DNA of 64,000 nt from Prorocentrum cordatum (GCA_963575745.1 CAUYUJ010020749.1:312640-376639), one strand, 5' to 3'. Counted from the stretch's first letter, positions 32,595-43,677 are shown. Made by a program: numbers and translations. Notes: generated from the sequence alone by a model not told the origin.

Positions 32595-33180
32595 GCGGCT
32601 AACAGACGCAGAAAATTATGATGAACGAGTGGGGTCGCAGATAACATCCGCGGGGAATGGGTGCACTATTGGGTTGGGGTCGCAGCTAACCGCCGCAGAG
32701 CAAATGCAGCCGAACTGGTTGCCCAGAGTCAGCTTGCCTCGACGCCCCGGGGGGAGCATCGGCACGTCGTCGACACAGTCATGTACACCGAGAGAGGGGG
32801 CGGCAAACAGCCGCGAAGATAGTAATCATGTATGAATTAGCGCCAGTGGTGGACGCGGTAAAGCCAGCCACATTGAGAGGGGGGGCGGCTAACAGCCGCG
32901 GAGGTAGTAAGAAAACGATCTGGGGGTCGGCTAACAGCCGCAAGATGGTTGAGAACGCCTCTGTCTGCTCGATCGGACTCCCACTCGGGGTCCGTCCACG
33001 TCGGTCAGGGCCTGCAGGGGGGGGACTCAGGAGCTCCAGGTGGACCCGCGCAGGGGGGCTGAGCTCTGGGAGGGGACCTCCGGAGGCAAGGGGGGGAACT
33101 GGAGGGGACCACAACTCCTCTCGGCGGTCTGTCGCCTGCTGGACATGCCAGTGCTCGGTTGGGGTGCGGCTAACAGCCGC
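32595..33180. repeat. Seven dispersed GCGGCT-AAC-AGCCGC hairpins
   Basis: Positions: 32595-32609, about 32636-32652, 32681-32697, 32800-32814, 32885-32899, 32927-32942 and 33166-33180. Each follows a run of 3-7 G or a GGGGT. Two copies are perfect 6-bp stems with an AAC loop (32885, 33166). Spacing is irregular (40-220 bp), so this is not a tandem array. On the minus strand several read RLLAA-type peptides, which may be incidental. Confidence 0.8.
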
Positions 33181-33184
33181 GGGG

Positions 33185-33600
33185 TGGTAGGAAACGGTGT
33201 CGCCTGTCTGGGCGAGGACATCGGTAGAGAGGGCTCGATCCGATCTAGACCCAGATGGTTGAAGTGACCAAGGTCTAGAAATCCGACCAGAATTTCGACG
33301 AGGATCCGGCCGTGGCGACGAGAGAGCCCCAGGGCGCGCAGCTGAAAAAGCAAGGACCGACACGGCAGCGCGTCTCGACCGCATTCACACAGCAACGCGC
33401 TGAAGTCGTGGAACCCGCCGCGGAGGTGGCCGTAGAAGTCGCACAGCACGAGACCGTACTGGTCGTGGCAGTGCTGCCCGACGCTGCACTGCTGGTCGTC
33501 TGAATACTGCCTGGCAACGAAGCACTGGAAGCCCAGGTGGTCGAAGATGCGGCTGCGCTGCTGGTTACGCTCGAGCTGGTCGTCACGCGCCGGCGCCGCA
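33185..33600. other. Unassigned, open in several frames
   Basis: 33270-33600 is open on both strands and has mixed composition. A plus frame reads VEPAAEVAVEVAQHETVLVV, while a minus frame is Cys/His-rich. I cannot choose a strand or family. Confidence 0.35.
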
Positions 33601-34520
33601 CGCGCTAGCCGCCGCCGCCGCGCGCGCGCCGTCCTCTGGGGGGGAAGGCGGCGGCGGCGGCAGCCGCGGCAGCCAGGGGCAGGCCCAGGCCCAGGCCAGG
33701 CGGCCCGCCGAGGGAAAGGGCAGCCAGGCCCGCGGCGCCACCGCCGCCCGCCGCCGCGCGCACGCCAGCCTCCGGGGGGGGGGCGGCGGCGGCGGCGGCG
33801 GCAGCAGCAGCAGCAGCCGGCCGGGGGCGGGCCCAGGCCAGGCGGCCCGCCGCGGGCGGCGGCAGCCAGGCCCGCGGCGCCACCGCCGCCCGCCGCCGCG
33901 CGCACGCCAGCCTCCGGGGGGGGGGGCGGCGGCGGCGGCAGCAGCAGCAGCAACCAAGAGCGGGCCCAGGCCAGGCGGCCCGCCGCGGGCGGCGGCAGCC
34001 AGGCCCGCGGCGCCACCGCCGCCCGCCGCCGCGCGCACGCCAGCCTCCGGGGGGGAGGTGGCGGCGGCGGCGGCAACAGCAGCAGCAACAGCCAGGACCG
34101 GGCCCAGGGCAGGCGGCCCGCCGCGGGCGGCGGCAGGCGGGTCCGCGGCGCCACCGCCGCCCGCCGCCGCGCGCACGCCAGCCTCGGGGGGGAGGCGGCA
34201 GCGGCGGCGGCAGCAGCAGCAGCCGGGGGCGGGCCCAGCCCGCGGCAGCCAGGTCAGCCCGCCGCCGCGCGCACGACAGCCTCCAGGGGGGAGGCGGCGG
34301 CGGCGGCGGCAGCGGCAGCAGCAACCAAGAGCGGGCCCAGGCCAGGCGGCCCGCCGCGGGCGGCGGCGGCCAGGTCCGCGGCGCTACCGCCGCCCGCCGC
34401 CGCCCGCGCGCACGCCAGCCTCCGGGGGGAGGCGGCGCTGGCGGCGGCGGCAGCAGCAGTCGCCCGGGGCAGGCCGAGGCCAGGCGGCCCGCCGCGGGCA
34501 GCAGCAGCAGGGCGGCGCCG
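33600..34520. repeat. GC-rich minisatellite, about 125-150 bp unit, about 7 copies
   Basis: Unit blocks: CGCGCGCACGCCAGCCTCCG, a G-run, (GGC)n, (AGC)n, then GGGCCCAGGCCAGGCGGCCC. All six frames are largely open for reasons of composition. Confidence 0.9.
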
Positions 34521-34609
34521 GCGCCGAGGCCAACGCGGCAGGCCTGGCGCGGCGCTTCCCTCTATACCAGGGGCGTGCTGGAGCCGAGACGGCTTGAGCC
34601 AAGGGCTAC

Positions 34610-34905
34610 GGACACTGGTGGGAATACTTTTTTTGATTGCGACCGCGCAGCAGAGGGCAGGCGGCGAAAGGGGGTTCCGGGGCACGGGCCAGCCTAATTA
34701 GCTACTAGGCGCAACGCGAGCCGGCCGGGCCAGCACTCAGATGCGGCAGCTGGAGAGCAGCAGCGGCAGGGGGCTGACTGGCTGCCCAGGGAAGCTCATG
34801 CATTGAGCAGACCTGTGGCAAAGTGCCTTAGAATTACGAACTGAACGCCGCGGCGCCAGTCCAACTGGTGGGAATACGCGAAGCGTGAAGAATTGTCTTC
34901 ATGAC
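34610..34905 (+). repeat. GGTGGGAATAC family units
   Basis: CTGGTGGGAATACTTTTTTT followed by GATTGCGACCGCGCAGCAGA (about 34615), and CTGGTGGGAATACGCGAAGC (34865). Same family as 19358-19590 and 31938-32060. Confidence 0.75.
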
Positions 34906-34914
34906 GGGCTGAGA

Positions 34915-36160
34915 TGAACCGAAGACAGCTTAATATGGCCTCAATATGGTCCAGGGCGGCCCAAGAAACCCCCAGGAGGCCCCCAAAACGGCCCAAGAGA
35001 CCTCCAAGAAGATACTCAGAAATGCTCGAAACGGTCAGGTCATAGTTTTTCCCTTGGTGTTTGAACGATTTTGCCTGTTGCTCCTTTATGTCCTTCCGAC
35101 GGCCCAAGACGGCCAAACAGACCCCCAGGGTCCCAAGCTCGCCCAACGATCGAAGCAGACGCCTCCAAGATGGTCCGTTGACGGCCCAAGAAGCCCCCAA
35201 GAAAGCCCCCCTCAGAACCCAAAGACGGTCCAAGAGGCTCAAGATGGCCTACAAGAGTGCCAAGATGGGCCCAAGGGAGCCCAAGATGGCCGCAAGCTGT
35301 CTCCAAGACGTCCCAATATGCACCCAAGACGGCCTGAGATGTCCCCCAGATGGCCCAGGACAGCCCAAGAAGCTCCCAAGAGGCCTCCAAGACGGCCCAA
35401 GAGGCCTCCAGGAGAACATGCAGGAAGGCCCGAAGGAGCACCAACCGTTGTGTTTCAGTTGGTGGTTGAAGGTATTTGGCTTGTGCTCCTTGTCGGTCTT
35501 CCGACGGCCCAAGACGGCACAAGCCATTTCCCAAGATTGCCCCAAGATCGCCCAAGAAGCTTCGAAGATGGCCCCTGTGACGGCTCAAGAGACGACCAAG
35601 ACGGCCACAAGAGAACCGTAAGACGGACGAAGAAGCCTCCAAGACGCCCAACATAGCCTCCAAGACTGCTGAGATGGTTCAAGGGAGCCCAGAATGGCCG
35701 CAAGATGGCCTCTAGATGGCCCAAAAGGGCCCTGAGAGGCCTCCAAGACAGCCCAAGAGGTCTCCAAATCATCCTCCAGGACGGCCCGACACAATCAACA
35801 TCATTGATTGTCATTGTGTTTGACAACTTGGCATTTGCTCCATCGCCCTATCGGCGGTCCAAGACGGCCCACGAGGTACCCGAGATCACCCCAAGATCGT
35901 CAAATGGGCTTCCAAGACGGCCGAATGACGGCCCGAGAGGCCCTCAAGGCGGCTCAAGAGGCCCCCAAGACGGCCCCAAGAGAGCCTCAAAGACGACCTC
36001 AGAGACTTCCAAGACAGCCCTGAAGGGCCCAAGAGGCCCCAAGTCGGCCCAGGGAGGCCCCCGAGACGGCGTTAGACGGCGCCAGACGAGCCAGGAACGC
36101 TCTAAGACGGCAAGGCAAGCCCCGAATGGCCCCCAAAAGGCCCAAGAAGGCCCCCAAGGC
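34915..36160. repeat. CCAAGACGGCC degenerate array, 1.25 kb
   Basis: Several blocks separated by spacers at about 35035-35095, 35435-35505 and 35790-35865. Each spacer ends in a variant of CTTCCGACGGCCCAAGACGG. It is followed by an ATC/TCC-rich tract (36165-36230). Confidence 0.8.
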
Positions 36161-36524
36161 GCTACTCATCATCATCCTCATCCTCATCCTCCTACTCCCG
36201 TTGTCCTTCTCATCATTATCCTTTTCCTCCCACGCGTGTTCCTCGAAGGGTTTCCACAACGACTGGGGAAACCGATAGTCCGATAGCTTGGCCGAGCTCT
36301 GGCCACAACGTTCGCCCCCACAGGCGCTTCCAAAAAGGCAGGGGGCGGCGGTGATTCGCCGTATGTGTCTTCGATATATGGAACCCGTACAGACAAGCAA
36401 CTTATTCCCTACCTAGGCTCTGCCTAGAAAGGTTCTTACCCTGTGTGCTTAAAGGGCCGGGCAGTGCTAATCGCCCGGGGCGGTTCCCCCGGCATCCGCC
36501 CCGCGGTTCCCCCAGTTACGTCCC

Positions 36525-36865
36525 CTTAGCTTAGCGTTGCTTATCTCATCTTAGCTTAACTTAGTTCATCTTAGCTTAGCTTAGCTTTATCTTAGCTCAG
36601 GTTTATCTTAGCTTAGCTTACGTTCATCTGAGCTTCGCTGAGATTAGCATAACATAGCACACCATAGCATAGCATAGCGTAGCATAGCACAGCGCAGCAC
36701 AGCATATCATACCATAGTCCATCATATCATAGCATAGCGCAGCATAGCATAGCCTAGCCTAGCCCAGCATAGCATTGCGCATCATAACATATAATAGCAT
36801 AGCATAGCATAGCATAGCATAGCATAGCATAGCATAGCAGAGCATAGCATAGCGCAGCACAGCAT
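36525..36865. repeat. Pentanucleotide tract drifting from CTTAG to AGCAT
   Basis: CTTAG-type units (36530-36640) grade into AGCAT/ATAGC units (36650-36865), nearly perfect at 36795-36850. A telomere origin is unlikely because the unit is not TTTAGGG. Confidence 0.9.
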
Positions 36866-36897
36866 CCACTATTGCTGCTGCTATGCTATGCTGCGGT

Positions 36898-36976
36898 TCT
36901 GGCGCTACTACTACTACTACTACTGCTGCTACTACTACTACTCCTACTACAACTACTACTACTACTACTACTACTA

Positions 36977-37017
<41 letters not shown>

Positions 37018-37058
37018 GCTGCTACCACTACTGCTACCACTACTGCTACTAGTACTAG

Positions 37059-37094
<36 letters not shown>

Positions 37095-37099
37095 CACTA

Positions 37100-37131
<32 letters not shown>

Positions 37132-37183
37132 ACGACTACGACTACGACTACTACTACTACTACTACTACCACTACTACTACTA

Positions 37184-37225
<42 letters not shown>

Positions 37226-37253
37226 GACTACTACGACTACTACGACTACGACT

Positions 37254-37297
<44 letters not shown>

Positions 37298-37329
37298 TTA
37301 CTACTACTACTACTACTACTACTACGACG

Positions 37330-37360
<31 letters not shown>

Positions 37361-37361
37361 G

Positions 37362-37411
<50 letters not shown>

Positions 37412-37450
37412 ATACTGCTACTACTACGACTAGTACTACTACCGCTACTG
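36898..37450. repeat. (CTA)n array, about 550 bp
   Basis: Second large CTA/TAC array with an internal CGACTA run at 37110-37150. Same strand orientation as 27580-29010. Confidence 0.97.
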
Positions 37451-37459
37451 CTACAACTA

Positions 37460-38590
37460 CGACGATGAGGAGAAGGAAGAGGACGGCGTTTGACGCTCCT
37501 ACTAATGTTGCTTTCCTAGAGGCTCCAACTCCTAGGTAGGGTCGCACTGGGATAATATAACACGTGCAGGCAAAGTGTCGTCTTGCTGTTGTCTTTGAAG
37601 TGCAAGAGAAACGTGCATCTCGGTGCAGAAAAATCATTTGATTTCTGCCAGTGCACCCGACAACATACGTTGCCTGCAAACTCTAGCTCGCAGCGGCGGA
37701 AGCCGTGAGCCCTACCCCCTAGAGACCCAGCAAGACAAAATTCTGGTCTGGTCTGAGCGGGATCCAGCTCGACTGGCGCATTCTATTCATATAGGTTTAA
37801 CCCAACCAGTCATGCATCCCGCAACAACGAGAGTGCCCGTATATCCCAGACGGGAACAAACCCCGACAATTGATTGCGTATGGGGTCATGGGGTCACCGT
37901 GACATCAATTCGGGAACAAGCTGGGGTCATGAAAGTGCGTTGTGGTACTGCTTAGGTCACCTCGGGGCCGCCTGCGGGAAGATCGCGTGGCCATTGGACC
38001 ATCTCGGCGTCGCCTGGTGAGTGCCGATTTTGCCAACTTGGAGTTGCCCTGCGGCAGTGTCGCAAGCACGTCGAGATCATGTGCTGATCATGTTGGGGGA
38101 ACTGTCGAATCGCTTTGGGGGCAAGTTGGGACCGTGCTGGGGTCGTGGATCCACCGTGGCATCATGTTGGGTCACCTGGAGGTCTTGCGCGTTACAGAAA
38201 ATACTCCCTTGCGGCCAATTAGTTGTAAACAGCATGTAGTCGGGCAGCGCTGGGGCAAGCGCAGCAGTCCATGAGGCCGAGGGCATAAACATGCACTAGG
38301 TTTCCCGACGCTTTGTATGGGTGGTCCCGGGATTTCTACCAAACTGTGTACCATAGGTGCGCACACATTGGATAAGACCCCCTGCGTTTATACCATCGGC
38401 TAGTTTTCTACACCTGGAGGCCGCGCAAGGTCGCAAGGGCACGTTACACCGCCTGCCCTCAACATCTGCAAGCCGACCGCGCCAAGCCCGACTGAAAATG
38501 TTCAAACCGCGTCCAGAACATGGCGACGACGCGCCCCCCATCACGACACACAGACAGGCAACCCCAATCCATAATCACGGGTCCACGCAG
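37460..38590. other. Unassigned sequence
   Basis: No supported exon. 37890-38180 has several loosely repeated GGGGTCATG, GTTGGGGGAACT and GTTGGGTCACC motifs. Nothing else recognised. Confidence 0.45.
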
Positions 38591-38594
38591 GGGC

Positions 38595-38675
38595 TCGGGC
38601 TGGCGCGGCGATGGGGGCCGTCCTGGGCGATGCAGTGCACCACCTTGCGCTCCTTCTCCGTCAGGCTGGAGGGGT
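38595..38675 (-). CDS. R3H-like exon fragment
   Basis: The minus strand reads AYPSSLTEKERKVVHCIAQ. The pattern FP/YP..L..xxR..VH.IA is the start of an R3H single-stranded nucleic-acid-binding domain; the following ELGLxSxS part is missing or in another exon. Two related fragments lie at 45640-45745 and 62430-62520. No full gene was assembled. Confidence 0.4.
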
Positions 38676-38699
38676 AAGCGTGCGAGTCCCCAGCCTCGG

Positions 38700-39425
38700 G
38701 AGGAGAGGGTGGCAGAGGAAGCGGGGCGGAGAGTGAAACGAGGAGAATGAGGACGAGGAAGTCGAACGGAGAGAAGGGGCGTACGGATGGGGAACAAGAG
38801 CAGGAAAGAAGGGATGTGAGAGGACGAAGACGAGAAGAGGGAGGACGAGGAGAACATGCGAAGAGGAAGACGGAGCAACAGGGTAACTAGGAAGATAAAG
38901 GAGGATGCGGAGCACAGAAGAGAGGAAACAGATGCGGAACAAAGGGGACATAGGAAGAGCAGAGTAGGGGAGAGAGATGAGGGGAGGAGAGCAATCTGGT
39001 TGCGCTGGCGCCATTTCCGACATCGTATCCCTCCCACCCAACCATTTCTTCCACTGCGCTGTTTTCCTGTTTTGCATCCGTCGCCTGGGGTGCCCTAGCC
39101 TGGCCGAGAACTTACGAGCCTGCTTCGCGAGCTCAACACAACCCCCAACACCAGCATGCGAATGTTTCATCGGCCGCGGCAAAACTGGCGCCACTCTTGG
39201 CGAACCTGTCCCCGGAGGCTTTGCCGAACAGCTGAAAATCCTAAATCCGTCCGCCGCGGAACAGTGGCTCGGCACATGCTCGACCGCCAAGGACTCACAG
39301 TCCTCGCGACCGTGCGCGCTCGCAGCCACGGGTGAGCATGCTTGTTAGATACCGACGTGGATGCTTGCCTTCACGTCCGCCCAGTACGAAGGCGTGGCTT
39401 TGCAAGTGGCCAGGGCCGTGACACA
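38700..39425. other. Unassigned, with CAAGCTAGGTGCGC-like repeat at 38985-39050
   Basis: 38690-38990 is purine-rich (GAGGA-type). 39060-39330 is open on both strands with protein-like composition (minus: KQARKFSARLGHPRRRMQNR), but no family and no splice borders are evident. Confidence 0.35.
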
Positions 39426-39429
39426 CCCA

Positions 39430-39750
39430 ATGACAAAGAGGACCCCAAGACGGCCCAAGAGGCGCCCAAAACGCCCCAAGACAGCCCCAAGACGGTCCCA
39501 AGAATAGGATCCCGAACCGATACGAACCGACAATTCGGCCTAGATGTCCCCAGGAAGCCCCAAGAGGCCCCTAAGAGGCCCCAAGAGGCCTCGAAGAGGC
39601 CCCCAGGACGCTCCTAAAGAAAAGCCCCCAAAGGCCCCCAAGAGGCTTCAAAACTCTCCCCGAGGCCCCCGAGAGGCAGTCCGTGGCATCACAGCGAACA
39701 CCCTGGAGGCTAATGACCCACAACCGAGGCACGGTGGCGGGATGGATCCA
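39430..39750. repeat. CCAAGA array with terminal motif
   Basis: CCAAGANGGCC units, a spacer near 39505-39545, and the tail CCACAACCGAGGCACGGTGG then CGGGATGG at 39718-39745. (CA)n follows at 39871-39887. Confidence 0.75.
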
Positions 39751-40201
39751 ATGCCAGTCGACAGTTTGGGTCAACGTAGTGTCACACGAGCATCCCGCGA
39801 TGGCCATGTCGTTGGCCTCCAGAGGCCAGCAGGTGTAGCCCTGGAAGACCGCACACCGCTCAGCGCGGTAACACACACACACACACCTCAGATCCCGAAG
39901 GACCATGTCAGGAAAACCAATGGGACGGAAAAGAAGCGGAGGGAAAGGGAACAAAAGAGGAAGTGGGGGAGGGGGGGGACAAGCTAGGTGCGCTCGCGTC
40001 ATATCTGACATCCTACCCCTCCCTCCCATCCTTTACCATGGCGTAGATCCCCTCTCTACTCGCACAGTCGGATGTCGAGCAGGGCAAAGATCCCGAAAGG
40101 GTACGCGATACATTGTAGAGTACGGCATGGCATGGCGTAGAAGAGCACCGCAAAGCGTAGTATCAACCTAGCATTGCATTGCATGCCGTGGCATGGCACG
40201 G

Positions 40202-40390
40202 GAAATGACGCCAGCGCTGCAGCGGGAGCACGAGTCGAAACGAGCGGAAGCGCGGAAATGAGGCCAGCGCTGCAGCGGGAGCACGATTCGGAACGAGCGG
40301 AAGCACGGAAATGAGGCCAGCGCTGCAGCGGGAGCACGATTCGGAACGAGCGGGGCCCGAAAATGAGGCCGGCGCCTCAGCGAGAGCAGC
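40202..40390. repeat. 57-bp tandem repeat, about 3.3 copies
   Basis: Unit: GGAAATGAGGCCAGCGCTGC, AGCGGGAGCACGATTCGGAA, then CGAGCGGAAGCAC. The last copy is diverged. Confidence 0.95.
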
Positions 40391-40584
40391 ATTGTGAAAA
40401 ATAATGCAAGCGAAAACCCAACTCCGGGGAAATCTGTGTAAAAAACGATACGCGGGGGGGGTCGAGCACTTTCAAGCCGTCATCAAGGGAAGAGGGAGAG
40501 TAGTATTCATATTGAGTAATTGTAGAGGACTACGAAAAGGAGGAAAAGGGCATTCAAGCAAGGAGGTGAGGAAGAAAGGAGGAT

Positions 40585-40620
40585 CTCCTCCTCCTCCTCC
40601 TCCTCCTCGTCCTCGTGCAG
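40585..40620. repeat. (TCC)n
   Basis: Pure CTC triplets within the low-complexity stretch 40560-40700. Confidence 0.9.
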
Positions 40621-40889
40621 CCTCCTCGTCCTTCTCCTGCATACTCCTGCTGCTGCTCCTCCTCCGCATTCCCCTCTTCCCTGTCCTCCTCCCACCTACC
40701 TAACTTCCGCCGCCCCGATCATCCACACCCCGCTCTCCTCCTCCAGGAGGGACCCTCCTCTAGGAGGAGAGAGGGGGAAAAATGACGCAACGAGCAAAAA
40801 CTGAGGATCCCCCCATCGCTCCTCCAACCTTCTCGTCTTCTCCGCCCCGTCCCCCTCTTTCCTTGGAGGCATCCCAGGTGGGGCTGGAG

Positions 40890-41060
40890 CAGATGGTGAC
40901 GGAGAAACGCGCCGCATCGCCGACGCATCTGCGATGCATCAGCGACAGCGGCATGGAGAAAAACGGGCCGCAGATCGCGCCAGATATACGTAGCTGGTGC
41001 ATCGGTGATGCGTCGCGATCCTCGGACCCCCCCGCTGCTCAGGTCCCGTCTGGGAGGCAT
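40890..41060. repeat. CATCGCCGATG palindromic family copy
   Basis: GCCGCATCGCCGACGCATC, GCGATGCATCAGCGACAGCG, then GTGCATCGGTGATGCGTCGC and CAGGTCCCGTCTGGGAGG. The same order of blocks occurs at 61730-61910. Confidence 0.75.
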
Positions 41061-41074
41061 GGGTTCTCCACCTC

Positions 41075-41215
41075 CATCCTCCTCCTCCCTCCCTCCCTCC
41101 CTCCCTCCCTCCTCCTCCTCCTCCTCCTCCTCCTCATTCTCCTCCTCCTCCTCCTCCTCCTCCTCCTCCTCCCTCCTCCTCCTCCTCCCTCCTCCTCCTC
41201 CTCCTCTTCGACGCG
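41075..41215. repeat. (TCC)n/(CCCT)n
   Basis: Polypyrimidine tract. A minus frame just beyond it (41264-41350) contains FPPAAARQVRGELEYMEAAR and could be an exon, unproven. Confidence 0.9.
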
Positions 41216-41339
41216 GACCTTCTCCTCCCTCCTCCTCGTTCCTCCTCATCCCTCCTCCTCGCCATGTTCGGCGCGGCCCTGGCCGCCTCCATGTACTCCA
41301 ACTCCCCGCGCACCTGGCGAGCGGCGGCGGGCGGGAACT

Positions 41340-41580
41340 CCCCAAAGTGGGGTGACGAAAAGGTATCGATACCGCTACTCCACAGACCTCTCCAGGAGAG
41401 GGTCCTGACAAGGAATTCGAGGGGAATCCAACCGACAGCCTCAGGTCGTGCGGCGACAGACCGTCTGGCGACCTGAGACGCCCAAGAGACATCACCGCAC
41501 GGTCTGTCACCGCACGGTCATAGGGACCCTGGAGGCCCCAGTCGCCCGAGACGCCCTGGGAGAAGGACCCAAGAGTCACA
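41340..41580 (-). repeat. Interspersed repeat with ACCGTGCGGTGA motifs, inverted copy
   Basis: Minus-strand counterpart of 20240-20480: GACTGGGGCCTCCAGGGTCC and ACCGTGCGGTGACAGACCG. The adjoining segment at 41365-41430 (ATACCGCTACTCCACAGACC) is shared with 62130-62190. Confidence 0.7.
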
Positions 41581-41599
41581 AAATCGTGCGCCCCCCCTT

Positions 41600-42310
41600 C
41601 TCTCTCCTCCTCCTCCTCCCTCTCCCTTCACCTCTGCGACGCAGCGGTCCATACGCCGAGCACGCGAACGGGCCAGCAAAGAACAAATAGCAAGATAGCA
41701 CGGGGACGAGACAGAGAGGACAAAGGTTCCAACTCTTATCCCTCGTCCTCCTCCTCCTCCTCCTCCTCCTCCTCCTCCTCCTCCTCCCCCTCATCCATCA
41801 TCTCCGTTCTTTGCATATAAATCACTCATCTCTGTCGCGCTCCCGAGCCTTCCCGTAGGGCGGACCGGGCGTTTCGCCTGAGACTTCCTCACAACGGCTG
41901 GCTTTCAAAATGTGGTTCTCGCCGTAGAGCCACGCACACGTTCGCTTAACATGTTCGCAATATGTCCAAGGATGCGGGGCGGCTCATTTTCAACGGATTG
42001 CTCTCGCTTTAGCGCCGCACACACTCGTCTCAAACAGTCGCACCATTCTCAAGGATTCGCACGTTTGAATACGGTCAGGCCGCAACAATCATGTCGATTC
42101 CCTCGAAGTCCCAGAACTGATGTTCGGTCACGCCTTAGGGTTGTCAGGACGCAACAATCACGTTGGCCCGCGGTGTTTTGGTACGACTGAGGACTCTCAG
42201 ACGGTCATGTTCCAGTGGGGCGTTTCCCGCAACGTTATGTTCGCAGGGACCTATCAAGCGGGAACTTAGAGGGAGGTTTTACTGCAACGTCGTTGATGCA
42301 TCTTGGGTTT
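41600..42310. other. Unassigned with (TCC)n at 41746-41790
   Basis: Contains a (TCC)n tract. Otherwise apparently single-copy sequence, with loosely repeated GCAACAATCACG and CAACAATCATG motifs at 42080-42170. Confidence 0.5.
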
Positions 42311-42316
42311 ACACTG

Positions 42317-42374
42317 GTCCTCCTCCTCCTCCTCCTCCTCCTCCTCCTCCTCCTCCTCCTCCTCCTCCTCCTCC
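42317..42374. repeat. (TCC)n
   Basis: About 18 CTC triplets. A possible minus-strand exon follows at about 42400-42460 (FNMSEFAHRARPSLRG after GTGCAG), unproven. Confidence 0.95.
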
Positions 42375-42584
42375 CTGCCCCCCTCCATTCTTCCAGCCCC
42401 GCGGAGGGAGGGCCGCGCCCGGTGGGCGAACTCCGACATGTTGAACACCTGCACGTGCCTCGCGCGGGCGGCGTCCCCCCCAACACCTCCTCCAACCCAC
42501 CCCTCTGGCGGGAGAGCATGGCCGCAGCTGCGGGCGGGCAAGAGGGGGAGGGAAGAGGGCAGGGGAGGAGGAACAGGGAGGTAG

Positions 42585-42720
42585 AGGCCCCAAGAGGCTC
42601 CCTAGGGGTTCCCAAGAAGCCCCCAGGAGGCCCCCAAGAAGGCCGAAAGGGCCCCCGAGATGCCCCCAAAGCCCTCCGAGAGGCCCCTTGGAGGCATCCC
42701 TCAAATGCGTCCAAGAAGCT
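42585..42720. repeat. CCAAGA degenerate array, short
   Basis: CCCAAGAGGCTCCC, CCAAGAAGCCCC and similar units. Same family as the longer arrays. Confidence 0.7.
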
Positions 42721-43230
42721 CCTGACCGACAAGAAAATCTCGAATATTGTCGCAAGCACTCGTTGCTTCTGGGGGGGCTGGCGGACTGGCGCAAGCCACA
42801 TGGATAAGGAGGTGGGCAGGGAAGGAGGAACGAGGAGGTGGGGAGATGAGGGAGGGGGGAGGGGGAGAAGGGAGGGGACCCAGGGGGGTGGGGGCGGGAG
42901 GGGACCCAGGGGGGTGGGGGCTAGGACGACTGGGAGGGGGGACTGGAGGGAGGGGCGGGAGTTTTTCTACGACTGGAGTGGCGCCGTAAGTGGTGGGCAA
43001 GAGCTGTTGGCTGCGCCCTCAAGGCCGCAGTCCGCCAAGAGGGGAAGAGCGACCGAGGGGCCGAGCCAGAGAGCCACGACAGCGCGAGAAAAACGCCACA
43101 CGAGCCCACTCAAGAACAAAGAGCACCGACAGGGAACGACCGAGAGAGCGCAGCAGAACAGGGCCCCAATTCAAGGCGCGCGGTGCAGCGCTGCGAGCCC
43201 GGAGCGCCGCGCGTAAGCAAGGAAAGATGA

Positions 43231-43439
43231 CGGGGGGCAACGACAGAGGGGGACTGGCTCGGGGGGGAAACATCTACCTGGAATCGGCGAGGCATCGCCG
43301 ATAGATCGGCAAAAGACTCCTGACAGCGCATCCGAACGGTCCTGGGGGGCGTGGGCCATCGGGCCCCGTCGGCGTTCGATGAGCGACTGGGGGCCGCTGC
43401 ACCCCCCCTGAGCCTTCCCCCCCGCCACACGCTGCCCCT
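43231..43439. mobile_element. MITE-like element, copy 2
   Basis: Starts GGGGCAACGACAGAGG and ends CCACACGCTGCCCC. The interior has GGCATCGCCGATAGATCGGC, CGTGGGCCATCGGGCCCC and a C-run. Less well kept ends than the copy at 61227. Confidence 0.75.
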
Positions 43440-43677
43440 GCTTGGTTTTCGGCCACATCTCGGGCCTCTGACGGCCGTCAGGAACGATCCGGGCACCCCC
43501 AGGACGTCTTCGCGAGGCACCGCCGCCCGGAAAACCGCCGAGACATGACGAACACCGAAAAAGACACCCCACCCAGAGCCTGAAACCTCGACTCCGGAAA
43601 AATCGCGGGGGAGGAGCGTTTCAAGACGAGGCGTTGCTGGCACCGCAGACATAGTTAGCAGTCTGTATCAGGAAGCC

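Noticed and set aside
33270-33600. A Cys/His-rich minus-strand frame as a zinc-binding protein
   Set aside because: The plus strand is equally open with a plausible product, Cys/His spacing fits no motif I know, and no splice borders are seen.
33547-34701. A 384-codon Ala/Gly/Arg-rich open frame
   Set aside because: It follows the GC-rich minisatellite; all six frames are open there.
36525-36640. CTTAG tract as a telomere or interstitial telomere
   Set aside because: The unit is 5 bp and degenerate, not TTTAGGG or another known telomere unit, and it drifts into AGCAT.
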